The translations under genes and the position numbers were made by a program. The notes under the pieces are model-generated. The model searched no databases, was not told the origin of the DNA, and saw only the letters and a program-made list of their open reading frames with translations. Shown piece by piece: positions 1 through 11,078 of a stretch of DNA of 64,000 nucleotides. How positions within the stretch are numbered: the stretch's first letter is position 1; each line of letters begins with the position of its first letter. The stretch spans positions 730,230-794,229 of the forward strand of contig SDOX01000021.1 of assembly GCA_004565275.1 (NCBI GenBank), given 5' to 3'. Origin of the DNA: Nannochloropsis salina CCMP1776 (lineage: Eukaryota > Sar > Eustigmatophyceae > Eustigmatales > Monodopsidaceae).

Positions 1-1867
1 AACCGGGCCTGTGTAAGAGATAAGGAATGTGTATCTGCTTTTAAACCGGATTCTATATGCCCATACGCAATGTTTTGATATGTACCTTTTGAAGCTAGTT
101 GGTACGAGCACCTTGCTCGTAAATGACGCATCTTGTCTTCCCCCGCAAGCCAGACCCGAATGCAGCAGCTTGACATCGTATTTCCCATCCTGAATCCATT
201 TTCTTCTACCTCTTTTGAATTCGCTGTTGGCAATCTCATCTCTTTCTCTTCTTGATTTAGTCGTAGATCGAGGCCCTTCCAAAAAAGTATGTTCAGGACA
301 CCTGCCCTTGAGATATCCACCTCCAAATGTCCCGTCCAATATCCTGGGGCGGTAGAGCATTGTCAATAAAAGATAAAAGTACCCTGAAGTAGATTGATAT
401 TCGCAAATGCCCTAACGTCGTACCTTTTGCGAGCTCTTTGGCCTGAAGAATTAAAACTTCTAACTTCAACGCATTGCAGAATGACTGGCATAGGTTGTAG
501 GTGTCGCAAATCGGTTGAACATTCCCCTCCTGTATAAGGAGAAACCTCATTATATAATCTCGTTTCACTACAAATAATTGTGCAACGTACCAGCAGGTGC
601 GCTAAATGAGCGAGTAATGCCTGTATATGCCGCTGTTCCGGTTTCAATACCTCAAAAGCATTGCCGCAGCTCCCGTAACCTCCCTGTATACCATAAAACC
701 GTCAACTCGTAAAATTTGAGAGCCGAACACCATTCCTTCGCTTATTGTTACCTTGAACGGGAGTTGAAGCTGGAAATCTACGAGTCTCCACCTTGCAAAT
801 GGGCTTGGATGTTCAAGCGTCAGGCGCAGGACAAAATTGTCGGCGTCCATCACACGTAAAGTGCCATTTTCGACGCGCGCGCATGTACATTGAGGAGGCA
901 CTCGCTCGCGAACGATCAGGCTTGACTGAATGGCAAGATTAAGCTTTCGAGGGTACAAAAAAGAGGGACAATTATTCACATGAATATTCCTTACCAGTTG
1001 AGTGTCTGAACATGATCACATCCAAGAATAGTCAAGTGGTTGCTGACGCGTGCTGCAGACTTTTCAGGACATACCTCGCGAAGGAAATGTCTATCTCCTA
1101 GCCAGGTCTTCGACTGTGACAAGTCTATTGCTCTGGTAGTGCCGGAAGTAGAATAGCGGCATAAAGATTAGTGTATTTTGTAATAGCACTCCCAACAAGA
1201 ATGTAGTGAAATTAATGTGTTACCATGACTCTTGTGACAGACAGAAAACATGCCAGACACGTACCTGGAAACGCGAGCAACAGAAGATCCAGCCGCCAAA
1301 ATGTCGATAGCAGCTGCGAAAGCGTAAGGACGGGTGGCCACCTGCTTTCGAAACAAATCTCGGTGTGTGTAGAACAAACGGTCCAAGGCGACGCGAACCT
1401 AAGAGCGAAAAGCATGCACATGTATTACTCGTTTTTAAAAAAATGGAATTGCGTTTAACCACTATGCCTTCTCTCCTCCCGCTTTACAGCCCGCACTTAC
1501 ATGATGAACCTGCATTCCAATAAATACTTTGCCCTCCGTGGCTGTGCAAATGGCATCTTTATGCCTCCAGACCCATTCCAGGAGAACCAGTACCTGTAAA
1601 AGCGCGTGTCGAGCACCGTCCACATAGTTCACTATTTCTTCCCGGCGGTCCACGAAATCTTGACCGGGAAGCTGTGGAAAAAATCAACACGTAGAAGTTA
1701 AGCAGGCGAGACGTAAAATACGTAGGAGTCTAGGCTTCTCGCTACGTTCAGCATCTGGCAAGTGCGTCTTTCCCTTTCTAAACTCTTACCGTGTTCGTGA
1801 TTAAAGCAAACAGTTCCTCGTACGCGCGGTCAACAATTCGGTGAACGAGGTCCGTCAACTTCACCAT
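1..1867 (-). CDS. MED14: Mediator complex subunit 14 (MED14/RGR1), 5' part, multi-exon, runs off the window start
   Basis: MED14 is the scaffold subunit joining the Mediator head, middle and tail modules in the nucleus. The start is taken at the ATG at 1867: exon 1 (1790-1867, beginning MVKLTDLVHRIVDRAYEEL) and exon 2 (1501-1671, DRREEIVNYVDGARH) match the family's N-terminal helices in order. Exon 3 (1265-1398) carries DRLFYTHRDL...AAIDILAAGS, the usual LFxxHxxL...A.ebvL.tG region. Reading through about 980-700 gives LRLTLEHPSPFARWRLVDFQL, the MED14 PWRLLD-type motif. Around 590-420 lies LCQSFCNALKLEVLILQAKEL, matching the LxLEVLxxQA helix. Exons 1 and 2 end in phase 0 at GTAAG-type donors. 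A tiny exon of about 16 bases near 1075-1090 is likely, and the junctions between 1 and 1000 are only approximate. The C-terminal two thirds would lie left of base 1. Family identity is good; the exon model is partial. Confidence 0.75.
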
Positions 1868-3177
1868 CTCCTCTCTGATAGGCTAGATGATTAACTTGTC
1901 CAGCCTGAATGCTCTGTCTTTTGTTGCTTACAAGTACGCCTCTGTCAAGGAGGGGCCTATGAATGAGGAAAGGATGCGATTCAAAAAGGTGCGAAACAGC
2001 TCTGATCGACCTAAGCAAACGACACCATCTAAGAAGCTCTGTGGTGTACTCGGTTCATCGTAGCCAAATAAAATTGTGTGCAAGGTCCCTGAGGCGCCCC
2101 AATGCCTTGGGAGCAGGAACACGCTGCCTGTCTCTATGAGCGTCGCACGGGCGACTTCCTCCTCGCCAGAGGAGGTTCAACGTTCTTTCCGAACTGAAAT
2201 TTCACTTCAGGAAGCATTCCGTACTACGTACCATCTACCCATTTATCCTGACAACAACTTATTTGTCAAGATCCACTACCACTGCCACCTTTTCTCACGG
2301 TGTTGGTTGCGTTGGAAGCATATTAAAGTAGAGCCTTCGCCCTAAGGAGGATATGTTGTCTTTCCAACAACAAAATTTTCGTCGCTGGACTATCACCTTC
2401 CGTCCAGCAACGCGTCAACAATTGCGTTTGTTACTTGGACTGGAGAGAGCTTGGAGAGTACTGCCTGAAAGATCTCGTGACATTATAAATTTCCCTCACG
2501 ACGCTGCATGCGGTGTCGCCGTCGCGAGATCTTGCGACTTTCATACATGCTTTGAGAATTCGAAGGAGGTTGAAATGCACGCGACCATAAAAGAAAAGGA
2601 TGTGTAAGGCCAACTCATCACGCTAACGATTGCTGATCAAAAGGGACTTTGGTGTCGCTCCGCTCGGGGTCCAAGATTTAGACCTGACACTTGTCTTCAC
2701 CCTTCGCAACAAAGACAAATATCCACGGGAAGCCCGTCGAGGATTTGAATGAACAAAGCATCAGACGACATAGCTGGCTCATTCATATTCTTTTATGACG
2801 CTGTATGCACAAAAATTTTAAAACATGTCTTGACGGTCGCAGTCGACTTTATCTTCGTAATTTCAGATGTGTTGATAAAAGTCGGCATGAGCAGTTGAAA
2901 GACTTCTCCACACCTTCGTGTATTTCATGCATTCAGCTTTTCGTACAGAGGATTTTCTAATGATGCAGTCTCAACTTTGTGCCCCTGACGAATTAATCAT
3001 TATTTAATCGATGGCTGCAGTTATGGCTGCAGTTATCTTTCCCCAACAGCTACCCGTCTTCTAATTATGCCACAATTTACAGCTCTTCCAGTTCTGTCGT
3101 CTAGCATAACGCTGGCTCCTTCTCCCATTCACGCCTTCCAGAACAGAAACAGCATTAAAAAAGCGTAAGCTGTGTCT
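1868..3177. other. Gene-free stretch between the MED14 start and the corepressor 3' end
   Basis: Both flanking genes read leftward, so this 1.3 kb should hold the corepressor 3' flank and the MED14 promoter. Two short open stretches on the plus strand (2076-2345 and 2353-2607) show no motif I recognise and no convincing splice context. The only visible structure is a perfect double copy of a 12-base unit at 3011-3034. Confidence 0.5.
3011..3034. repeat. Two tandem copies of a 12-base unit
   Basis: The unit ATGGCTGCAGTT occurs twice in direct succession. It is too short to carry much meaning and looks like local replication slippage in a non-coding stretch. Confidence 0.8.
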
Positions 3178-6100
3178 TTAGATTAACAGATTTCCATAAT
3201 GCAAGCTCTCAGGCGATAGCAATTCCTTTTCCCCATCACCGCTCGGCTTGCTGCCTCGAGCACCTTGAGGTTGACTCTGTACGTCTGGCGCTTTCGATGC
3301 AACATACTGTGAGTCGTCTGACCTCTGCTCTGCCTCAACTTTTTTTTTGTCGTCTTCATTTGCCGAGGAGGCCGTGGTGGAGGAGAAGATCACCGCTCGT
3401 GAATTCGGGTCCTGGGCCGATGTATCCAAGAGAAACGGTGTACATGCTCCTTTGTGCTCATGTGCTGGCTGGCCGTGAGCCAAATTAGCGTCTTGTAGGA
3501 GTGCTGTTCCGCTGGAGGATGTCGTGGCCAAATCCCTAGGCTGTGGAGATTTCACCCGCCTGGTCGCCGAGTATTCCTTGCGCCTTTGCACGGGCAATGA
3601 CGGCGGCAGTCGCTCATCAAGACGATATTTTTTTTTGTAATTCTAAACGTGAAATAGCAATTTTGGCATGGTTATGAAAGTGAGCAAGACGAGTTTCCAA
3701 AATCGCATGTAAGCATTACATCGTTATTTCGTAAGGTGGCACACAATTACGCATGTTGATGAACCTACACTGAAAAAGTTTTTTATTTGCTCGGGCTTCT
3801 TGCGTCCTTCCATCATGCCAGAAATCAAGGCCCACTGTTTGCCGTATGTCTCCAAAAGCTGGATTGTATAATGCTTCTCCTCTTCGGTCCATTTGGTCAT
3901 CACCCGTTTACCCTCCACATCTTCATCGTCATGTTGCCGGGGCGAGAAGTCCGCCGGTGTCATAAAGTGCGTTTCATCTCGCTCTTGAAATACTACTGAC
4001 GACATTGATTCCTTTGAAAGATGATTCAGAAAAGCGTTGGCGCATATTCCAGGACACAATTTTACCTGAGCGTTCTGTCATGTTCGTTGATCATCTTTGA
4101 ATTTCTTACCTCAACATGATGTAAAGTTGGTAACATGTTTAAAGCCGCATCATTGGGAACTGAGGATCTGTCAACCACCACGCCTTTATTGCCATTTCCA
4201 CCGTAAACTTGTGTGGAGTGACGCTCAGGAAATGCGAAGGAGGGTAAAGGCGCGTAAGATGTCGTCTGTTCAATGCTTTGAGATGTAACGCATACTTGAC
4301 GCCGAGCCACGGCTTGATGTTTGACATACTCCCCCGATTGCTGAAGTAAGCTTGTTTGATGGAAGGGTCGACTCCCGGGATGTTTGTTGAAGGTTGTGTA
4401 GAGATAGTCGTTGCCTGGAGGATAAAGCCTCAAAACCTCATGGCCATCATTATCACAGCGCAAGTCGATCGTGGCCCCTACCTGGCGCGCAGCGTGCTTT
4501 AGCCACACCAAATTTTGGTCAGCACCGCGGCGGCGCGCTTCATTTTCTTTCAGCAGAGCTTTGTAGTGGATACACTGCTTGGAGTCATAATAAAATTCAA
4601 TTACGTCGTGAGTGCTTTTGCGGCGTAAAAAAGATGCAATCTTCCGAAAATTTTTCGGATACTGCAGGAATTTGTCCAAAAAAATGCACTTCTCCATATC
4701 CGACCAGGGATTAACATAACGGCTCCGCCTTTCAACTGCCCGCGGACAATTGCAGTCTGCCGTGCATTTTTCTGTTAAGGTCCGGCTTGCACATCGCATG
4801 GGCCCTCCGTCGCTCGTCAGTGGACCACTTGAGGTATCGAAAAATTCGTGGGTACCAAAGCGTCCCGACAATGAGAGCATAGTAGGTATTTCAGCTCCTC
4901 CTTGTTCTATTCGAACTTTCATTTTCTCTTTTTCCTCGATTTCGCGTGTTATTAGAGTGACATCGTTCTCACTGCCGGCGAAGTCTCCGCCACGAAGAGT
5001 GAATGCCCCCATGCGGGTGGGGCGGTCACTTGCATTGGCTCCCGGGAACGACGTGCGTTGTAATGCCGCTAAAGTCCGTGTCGTTCGCATGTCACTCGCA
5101 AAGTGGGTATCCCTTGACTCATCGGGTCTCGGAGGGTGGGACTGCTTCCAAGCCTCATCGATCTGTGTGTATTGGTCAGTCAGCTGCTCAACGTAGCGTT
5201 GGATTTGAATTACCCTCGACTGCACGATGCTTTGAATTGCTTCTCGACTAATCTGCCGCTTTGCCAAGGCCGCCAAAGCGCCACACCGAATATCTCGATT
5301 CTCGTTTGCGTTTTCGTCGGTGGCATTCGAAGCTTGATTTGAATCATACACTTTATCCCTCGCGCCTTCAGAAGACACCTCCAACAGAAGCTGTTCCTTT
5401 TTCACTTTCCACGCGTGCATCTTTATCTTCCGACTAGCTTCTCGCCGCAGACGAAGCACATCTGCGTAGGCCCTGTTCCACCAGGGAGCCCGGTATGCCG
5501 CTGACCCAGCTGCTCCATGTAAGATCCTGTCTTCGACGACGGTGACCTCAGCTTGAAGACGTTCCACATCATCATTCACAAATTCGAGTGCGCTCAAAAT
5601 ATCCTCTCGACACGGTAATGGAACCATTTCTGTTTCGCTTTTAAGTACTGTTTGCATGCTCTTGTCCGCATGCGGCCGAAACGCACGCACACAAGCCGTC
5701 ACTTTAAGGGCGCGAGCCATAGATTCTTTTGGAAGTAAACCGCACAGGGGATAGCCTGCTGCAGCTGACAACGCTCGATACTTCTGCAACTTGGCTTGCG
5801 CAGCTTCCCTCTCGGCATGCTTTGTTGCCGACGTCAAAGTGGTTTCAGTCATGCAGCCGCTTTTCTGACGTTTTACCTCCACATTTCCTCCTTCCTGCTC
5901 CAAAAATCGGCACGGACTGCCCTTACGGTTTTTATTCGATGATGACGCGGCATCGGTTTTGAGTAGTTCTTCCTGCACCACCTTTTTATCGATACTAGGG
6001 ACAAATGGCACATTTTCATTTTTGCCGCTGACTACGCCTCCAGGAGCCGATACCCCGCCTACAGAGGAGGAAGAAATTGTGAAAAGAGAAACTCTTGCGG

Positions 6101-8193
6101 CCGGTTTTAGTGCGTTTTCACGCCACACATGTCTGACATACGCAACCGCCATTTGACGCAAGCGTCTCGTCTGGAAAAACTTCTTAGCTCCCGTGCTTTC
6201 CAGTAGCCTCTTCTCTTGTTGCTCCCGCCCTTTTTGTGACTGAGTGAATGACGTAGAAGGAAGACCGATGCCGTCTGCTGTCGGTAAGAACTGCTGCTGG
6301 CTGGGATCATTCTGAAGTGATGCCGCCTTCGATACGCCCAATCCTGGATCTTTTAAGGCACATAGATCGGAGTTTAAAACTTTAGAAGATAATTCTACAT
6401 TGTTTGGCTTGTCAGCTGCGAAGTCAGCATTGCCCCTAGCACCGTATTTTTTCGGGAGAATGGCCGCGTCATCTCTCGGGGATTGCTGCTCAAACGCGGT
6501 TGCTCGGCGTGCAAGACCTTGACCCCAACCAAGCCGCAATCGGCCACTACTTGCTAATCCAGAGCTCTCGGAATGGGTGCGTTCCATTTGCGGCTCTCGA
6601 CTCGACGCATGTGCCGTACCCTGGCGCACGCTTAGCAGCCTACTTACACCTCCTACGCCTGTTTTCGTAGGTATTGGAAGACAAGGTGCTTGCATACTCC
6701 CGTGTCCTTCGAGAATGTCGGAATTATTGAGGGAATAGGTGCTATGACACCTGGATAACGGGTACTCCTCGACAAAATCGGGTCCTTCTACTCCTCCAAC
6801 CCGGCTATTAATTAAGAAAGTATTACGACCAAATGCGAATGCCTCTACACCTGCCCCTTGCACTTTATCCAACTCAAAAGCAACCGTTGTTTGCCGAGCC
6901 TCTGTTATCGATAAATCGCTGTAGCGCCAAGGGGCTCGTCGCGGTCCATATCCACCATCCAGAGGGCGACAAAGCAATGATTGACAAAAGACTTCTGGGA
7001 CTCCCTGCTCGTCACTCCTCGGCAAGTACTGATTATGGCTGCGTTCATAAAGGCAAGACTTCCCATGTATAATGGAAGCCGCAGATAAAGTCCGCGTGCT
7101 AGAAATTACTGAAGAACGACCCGTTTCTTGGGTCAATGACGGCCGTCTAGATGCATGCGACGCTTCCAGTGGCCCCTCTTCCCAAGAAAAATGCTTGTGT
7201 TTCCCCCTTGCTGCTGTCGAATGCCTAACTTCTTCCATTTCTCTTCTCTTTGTCTTCCTTCTGTCCATATTAAGTTTCAGCAAACGGTCTGTCCCTGCAG
7301 CCGCTAACGACGTCGCGTCGTCCTCCTTGCGACCCCGCGAGTTGCGTGATGTGTCATCATCTCCCCTGAACGGTTTTGGGCAGGAATGAAATGCACTATA
7401 CAGATTAAATCAAACGTCACAGAGGCACGTAAAATGCAAGAATGGGAATGATAGCCGCGACATACATGGTACAGCGGCGCGTTGCTTGCAAGGAATCAGA
7501 GGGCAAGGTAGCCGACGCCGATAGGAGACGTTTCCTGGCATTATCCAGTGGACCACCCGGATTGGATGACATGAAAGGTGCAGTAGGCCAGGATGCACGC
7601 TCACTGTCCGAGCGCGAGCGTCCCCTATGAAGGCCCATGCCTCGTTCGCGGCCTGTCGTGTATTACAGACGTACAACGAAGGTATTTGAATAGAAGGTAA
7701 AAAACGGGTTAATAAACTGAAAGGGATATAATACAAAACGTGGGTCATAGAGCGTGTCACAACAAGCGTTCATCTTGTACATCAGTCCCCAAACGTAAAT
7801 ATGCTGGCCTTGCTGATACGAAAAGAACCACTACAAGCGCGGAGTGCGCTCGGAAAAAATGGCACGGCAAAATACCAATTGACTCAACTTCCTACATGCC
7901 GCTTTAAAATGGTATGACTTACCTTTACAGTCTATAAAACCACTCGTTTGCAGCTCTCTATCATCGTCGAACGCGTCCCGTCTGTAGCTTACATTCCTGC
8001 GGGACCTGCCTCCCTCACTGGACCCATTCCCCGGTTTTCTGTCTTCCCTATCGCTTTCACTCAAAAGAGAACGATAGTCTTTCTGTGAAGAAGATGACGA
8101 TGGCCAAACGTTGCCACGGAATGCGACCGACTTCTCCCCACGATTGCGCTCACTTTCATGTCCGCTGCCCCCACAATTGTTGCCCTGATTCAT
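3178..8193 (-). CDS. Two-SANT nuclear corepressor-like protein (NCoR/SMRT/Snt1 type), five exons
   Basis: A consistent model joins 8193-7923, 7652-7466, 7365-4110, 4065-3769 and 3642-3178 and gives 1,491 residues with phase kept at all four junctions. SANT1 lies near residues 1036-1090 (NPWSDMEKCIFLDKFLQYPKNF, then DVIEFYYDSKQ). SANT2 lies near 1293-1345 (TKWTEEEKHYTIQLLETYGK, then PEQIKNFF) and is completed across the last intron by NYKKKYRLDE. The YPKNF/VxFYY features are typical of the NCoR/SMRT SANT pair. Helical stretches before SANT1 (SREAIQSIVQSRVIQIQRYV) resemble the region that in animal corepressors contacts and activates class I histone deacetylase. The first ~700 residues and the tail are low-complexity. 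In the family such proteins scaffold HDAC complexes on chromatin; that role is inferred here. The true start may lie further upstream, because an open stretch with a possible donor exists at 8548-8781. Confidence 0.72.
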
Positions 8194-9357
8194 TTTTTCA
8201 CTCTCGCGCGTCTTTCTGTACGAGTGATAGGACAATGTGACAGTTCAAGCTTACCACATCGTGCATGTGTGACAATAGTATGACATAAGTAAAGCCCGCA
8301 GTTAAGTTCCGAAAGGCACGCTCTCCATTACCCAAGAAAGACGAACTTACTCCTCTCCTGCATGCGAAGTGATTATTATTTTCTAGATAAAGAGCACTTC
8401 ATTACCCCTTCTAGGGATATTTACACAGACTTCATTTTCATATAGCTCAACAACGTACCGTGGCTCAAGCTAGCAAAATATGCAGCCAATAAATACGTGG
8501 GAGGACGCAGCACACCTGCACGAGCTGAGACGCTCGGGCACTACTCCTCAGCCTGAGGCCAACGCCAGCATATACAAAGCCCCGAAATGTGTGCTGCGAT
8601 CCGCGAGGATCGCAAAAGCCTGAGCTTCTTCTGTTTTTTTGAACGCGACATGGTTGGGTTTCCAGGTAGGAAAGAAATGCCAAGTTGGCGCATAATCCTT
8701 ATGAGGACCAAGGACCTGCGGCATGGCTAGCGTAGGAGGGTGAGAGCTTGACGATGACGGTGCCTGCAGAGAAGCCGACACCCAGCAAAGCGACCCACCC
8801 TCTTGTTTATGTACACCAAAACTCTCTTTTCATTTCACTCGGACATATGCTTTCTTCACAAGTGCATCGTCAAGTAGTTCCCATGGTTTAAGAACTGTTC
8901 TTAACTTCTCGTATTTTTTTTATAACTTTTTGTCTTCCTGCCCTCACAGTACAACCTTTCTTCCCAGGTTGACGTGTCACGTCCCATTAATTCGTACCGC
9001 ATTGCATACTGTTTTACGTGGCGTCTTCAAGCCATTAGCAATCGACGGACAAAGGTTGGAAAGTCGTGACGGTTCTTAGAAATGTAAGTCGAATTCGGAA
9101 TCGTTCGCTTGGGGCGGTGTGAGAAGCATGCATACGGATGATAATCGGAGGTGTATCAGCTTGCGTAGGTGCATGGGTCCTTTGCCATGGATAAATCCCG
9201 TGTTTTGGACCATGTAATGACTGATTGGACTGATGTTTGATTTTTGGAAATTTGTGATATGGCGTCTGCGCAAAACAAACAGCAGTTTCGAGGGCTTATA
9301 TTCAACTTGGATTGACGTCGAAATTGAGAAACACGACACATGCCACATTCGGCACAG
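8194..9357. other. Region between the divergent corepressor and ARL1 genes
   Basis: About 1.1 kb between divergently transcribed genes, so it should hold both promoters and perhaps 5' exons of each. The minus-strand open stretch 8548-8781 (contains YAPTWHFFPTW) could be an upstream corepressor exon, but I do not recognise it. A polypyrimidine-rich run occurs around 8885-8935. Confidence 0.45.
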
Positions 9358-10419
9358 GGGGCTGCTTTTCTCACGGATAATCCAGTCCTTTTCAGCAATG
9401 TTTGGAAATAAGGAGTGCCGAATTTTGATCCTTGGTCTTGACAACGCTGGAAAGACGACCATCTTGAACAGGTTGCAAAATGACTCGGACGAGGTGATGC
9501 AAACAGTTCCGACAATCGGGTGAGTCAAAATTTGAAAGTGAGCTTCTGCGGACGAAATTTTTGTGCGTCATGCACGGCCGTCTCTCCTCAGCACACGAAC
9601 GCGCGTTTGGATGATGAAAACTGCATTTCTAAGGCTTAATTGCACCAAGGATTTACCGGAAGATTTAATGCTGATTTTTTGATTTGAAAGCGTGGCAATT
9701 AATTTCTTGCGCTTTTGGGATCATTTCCATGGTAGATTTAATGTGGAGACCCTTCAATATAAAAATATCAAATTCCAGGTATGTGTCAGAAAAGCATTTA
9801 TTTACTTGCAGCGATAGGTTCGAAATGATATGGAAGACAAACGCTGTGCTTGAGATCAACAGTGTAAATTCAAAATGTATAATGTCCTCCTTCCCTTCAC
9901 GCTTTCCCAATGTCATGGGAAAATATCGTCCCGTAAGCACAGGTTTGGGATCTTGGTGGACAGACAAGTATTCGACCGTACTGGAGGTGCTATTATCCGA
10001 ACACCGATGCCATAATTTTTGTTGTTGATAGCGCTGATGTCGAAAGGCTGGCAATCGCCAAGCAAGAACTGTGTGCGATGCTTGAAGAGGAAGAACTCCG
10101 GGAGTCAATCCTTCTCGTATTTGCGAACAAGCAAGATCAAAAAGGCGCGCTCAACGCCAGTCAGGTAAGTCGCGGGACTATCTTCATCGCTTTGAAAGTC
10201 CTCCTTTCTACTTCCGTCCTTTCGAGATAGTTAATGGCCGAAAGGTTGATGGACTTCATTCAACATACATAAATTTAGATTTCTGAAGCGCTAGGGTTGT
10301 CAAACCTGAGAAGTAGACAATGGTCCATTCAAGAGACTTCAGCAACGAAAGGAAAGGGTTTATTTGAAGGCTTCGACTGGTTGTCGACTGCCATACTTGG
10401 AGGCAATACAAGTGCATGA
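9358..10419 (+). CDS. ARL1: ARL1-like small GTPase (ARF family), four recognisable exons
   Basis: ARL1 is a Golgi GTPase that recruits GRIP-domain golgins. The conserved part runs over about 9358-9519, then 9736-9778, 9943-10164 and 10279-10419 (TGA), with phase kept throughout. Visible motifs are [14 protein letters not shown], the P-loop GLDNAGKTT, switch 1 TVPTIGFNVET, switch 2 [15 protein letters not shown] and NKQD for guanine recognition. [20 protein letters not shown] and [10 protein letters not shown] are more like ARL1 than ARF1. The 5' end is uncertain. The stretch just after a CACAG at 9353-9357 looks like the start of an exon, so a short upstream exon carrying Met-Gly for N-myristoylation is expected but not found. 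The in-frame ATG at 9398 would remove the N-terminal amphipathic helix. Transcription converges on EFL1. Confidence 0.88.
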
Positions 10420-11078
10420 GATCAATTTTGTGAAGCAGTCATACATCCCATCCCTGGTCGATAAACCGAAGGCTGGAACAAAACTTGAGATTGTAAAGTC
10501 ATGATCGTAGCATCTGAGGGTTCCGAACTTTGCGGGAATTGTACTCATAACCAAGCAAACCAAATTTGGTAACGTTTTAATTATTTACTTGCAATGCTAT
10601 TTATGATCTGGTTTTCTACATAGAACGGAACAGGGAGACTCTTGGTTGGGAGGTCATCACCAACAATTTATTTTTGATCTGTTTAGCTGTACCTGCTATT
10701 GAACTGACATTCTTATGATGGCGTTTCAAATGTTACCTCGTTAGCTCTATTTAAGGCGTTCAGTTCGATAAAAAACCCTTTCAGGACTTCTTAAGCTGCA
10801 AAAGAGGGCAATAACCAAGTATTTGGATTCAGAGTCTGATCGGTTGGACATGTTATGCGCGACAACTCTTGTCTTTTTAAGGACGACATAGCAAACTGTT
10901 TCTCTTTCCAAATCCCTACTAGAAATTGTAAGGGGAGCAGTCTAAATAAACCCGTTTTCTATAGCAAAGTGTTTCTCTTTCCAAACCCCGACTAGAAATT
11001 GTAAGAGGAGCAGTCTAAATAAACCCGTTTTCTTACAATGCTTGCATTCGTCAGACTTTTTCAAAATTATCATGCACT
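10420..11078. other. Convergent 3' flanks of ARL1 and EFL1
   Basis: This 660-base non-coding stretch between two genes reading toward each other holds the 3' processing signals of both. I see no open frame with recognisable content. Its main feature is the 73-base tandem duplication listed separately. Confidence 0.6.
10888..11033. repeat. 73-base tandem duplication containing AATAAA in each copy
   Basis: Copy 1 is 10888-10960 and copy 2 is 10961-11033; they differ at only a handful of positions. Each copy starts ATAGCAAA, contains TTTCTCTTTCCAAA and TCTAAATAAACCC, and ends CGTTTTCT. The AATAAA hexamer reads on the plus strand, so each copy could supply a polyadenylation signal to ARL1, although it lies about 500 bases past the stop codon. 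Confidence 0.9.

Noticed and set aside
2076-2607. Two consecutive plus-strand open stretches downstream of the corepressor
   Set aside because: No family resemblance and no splice sites that join them sensibly; the region fits a promoter or 3' flank better.
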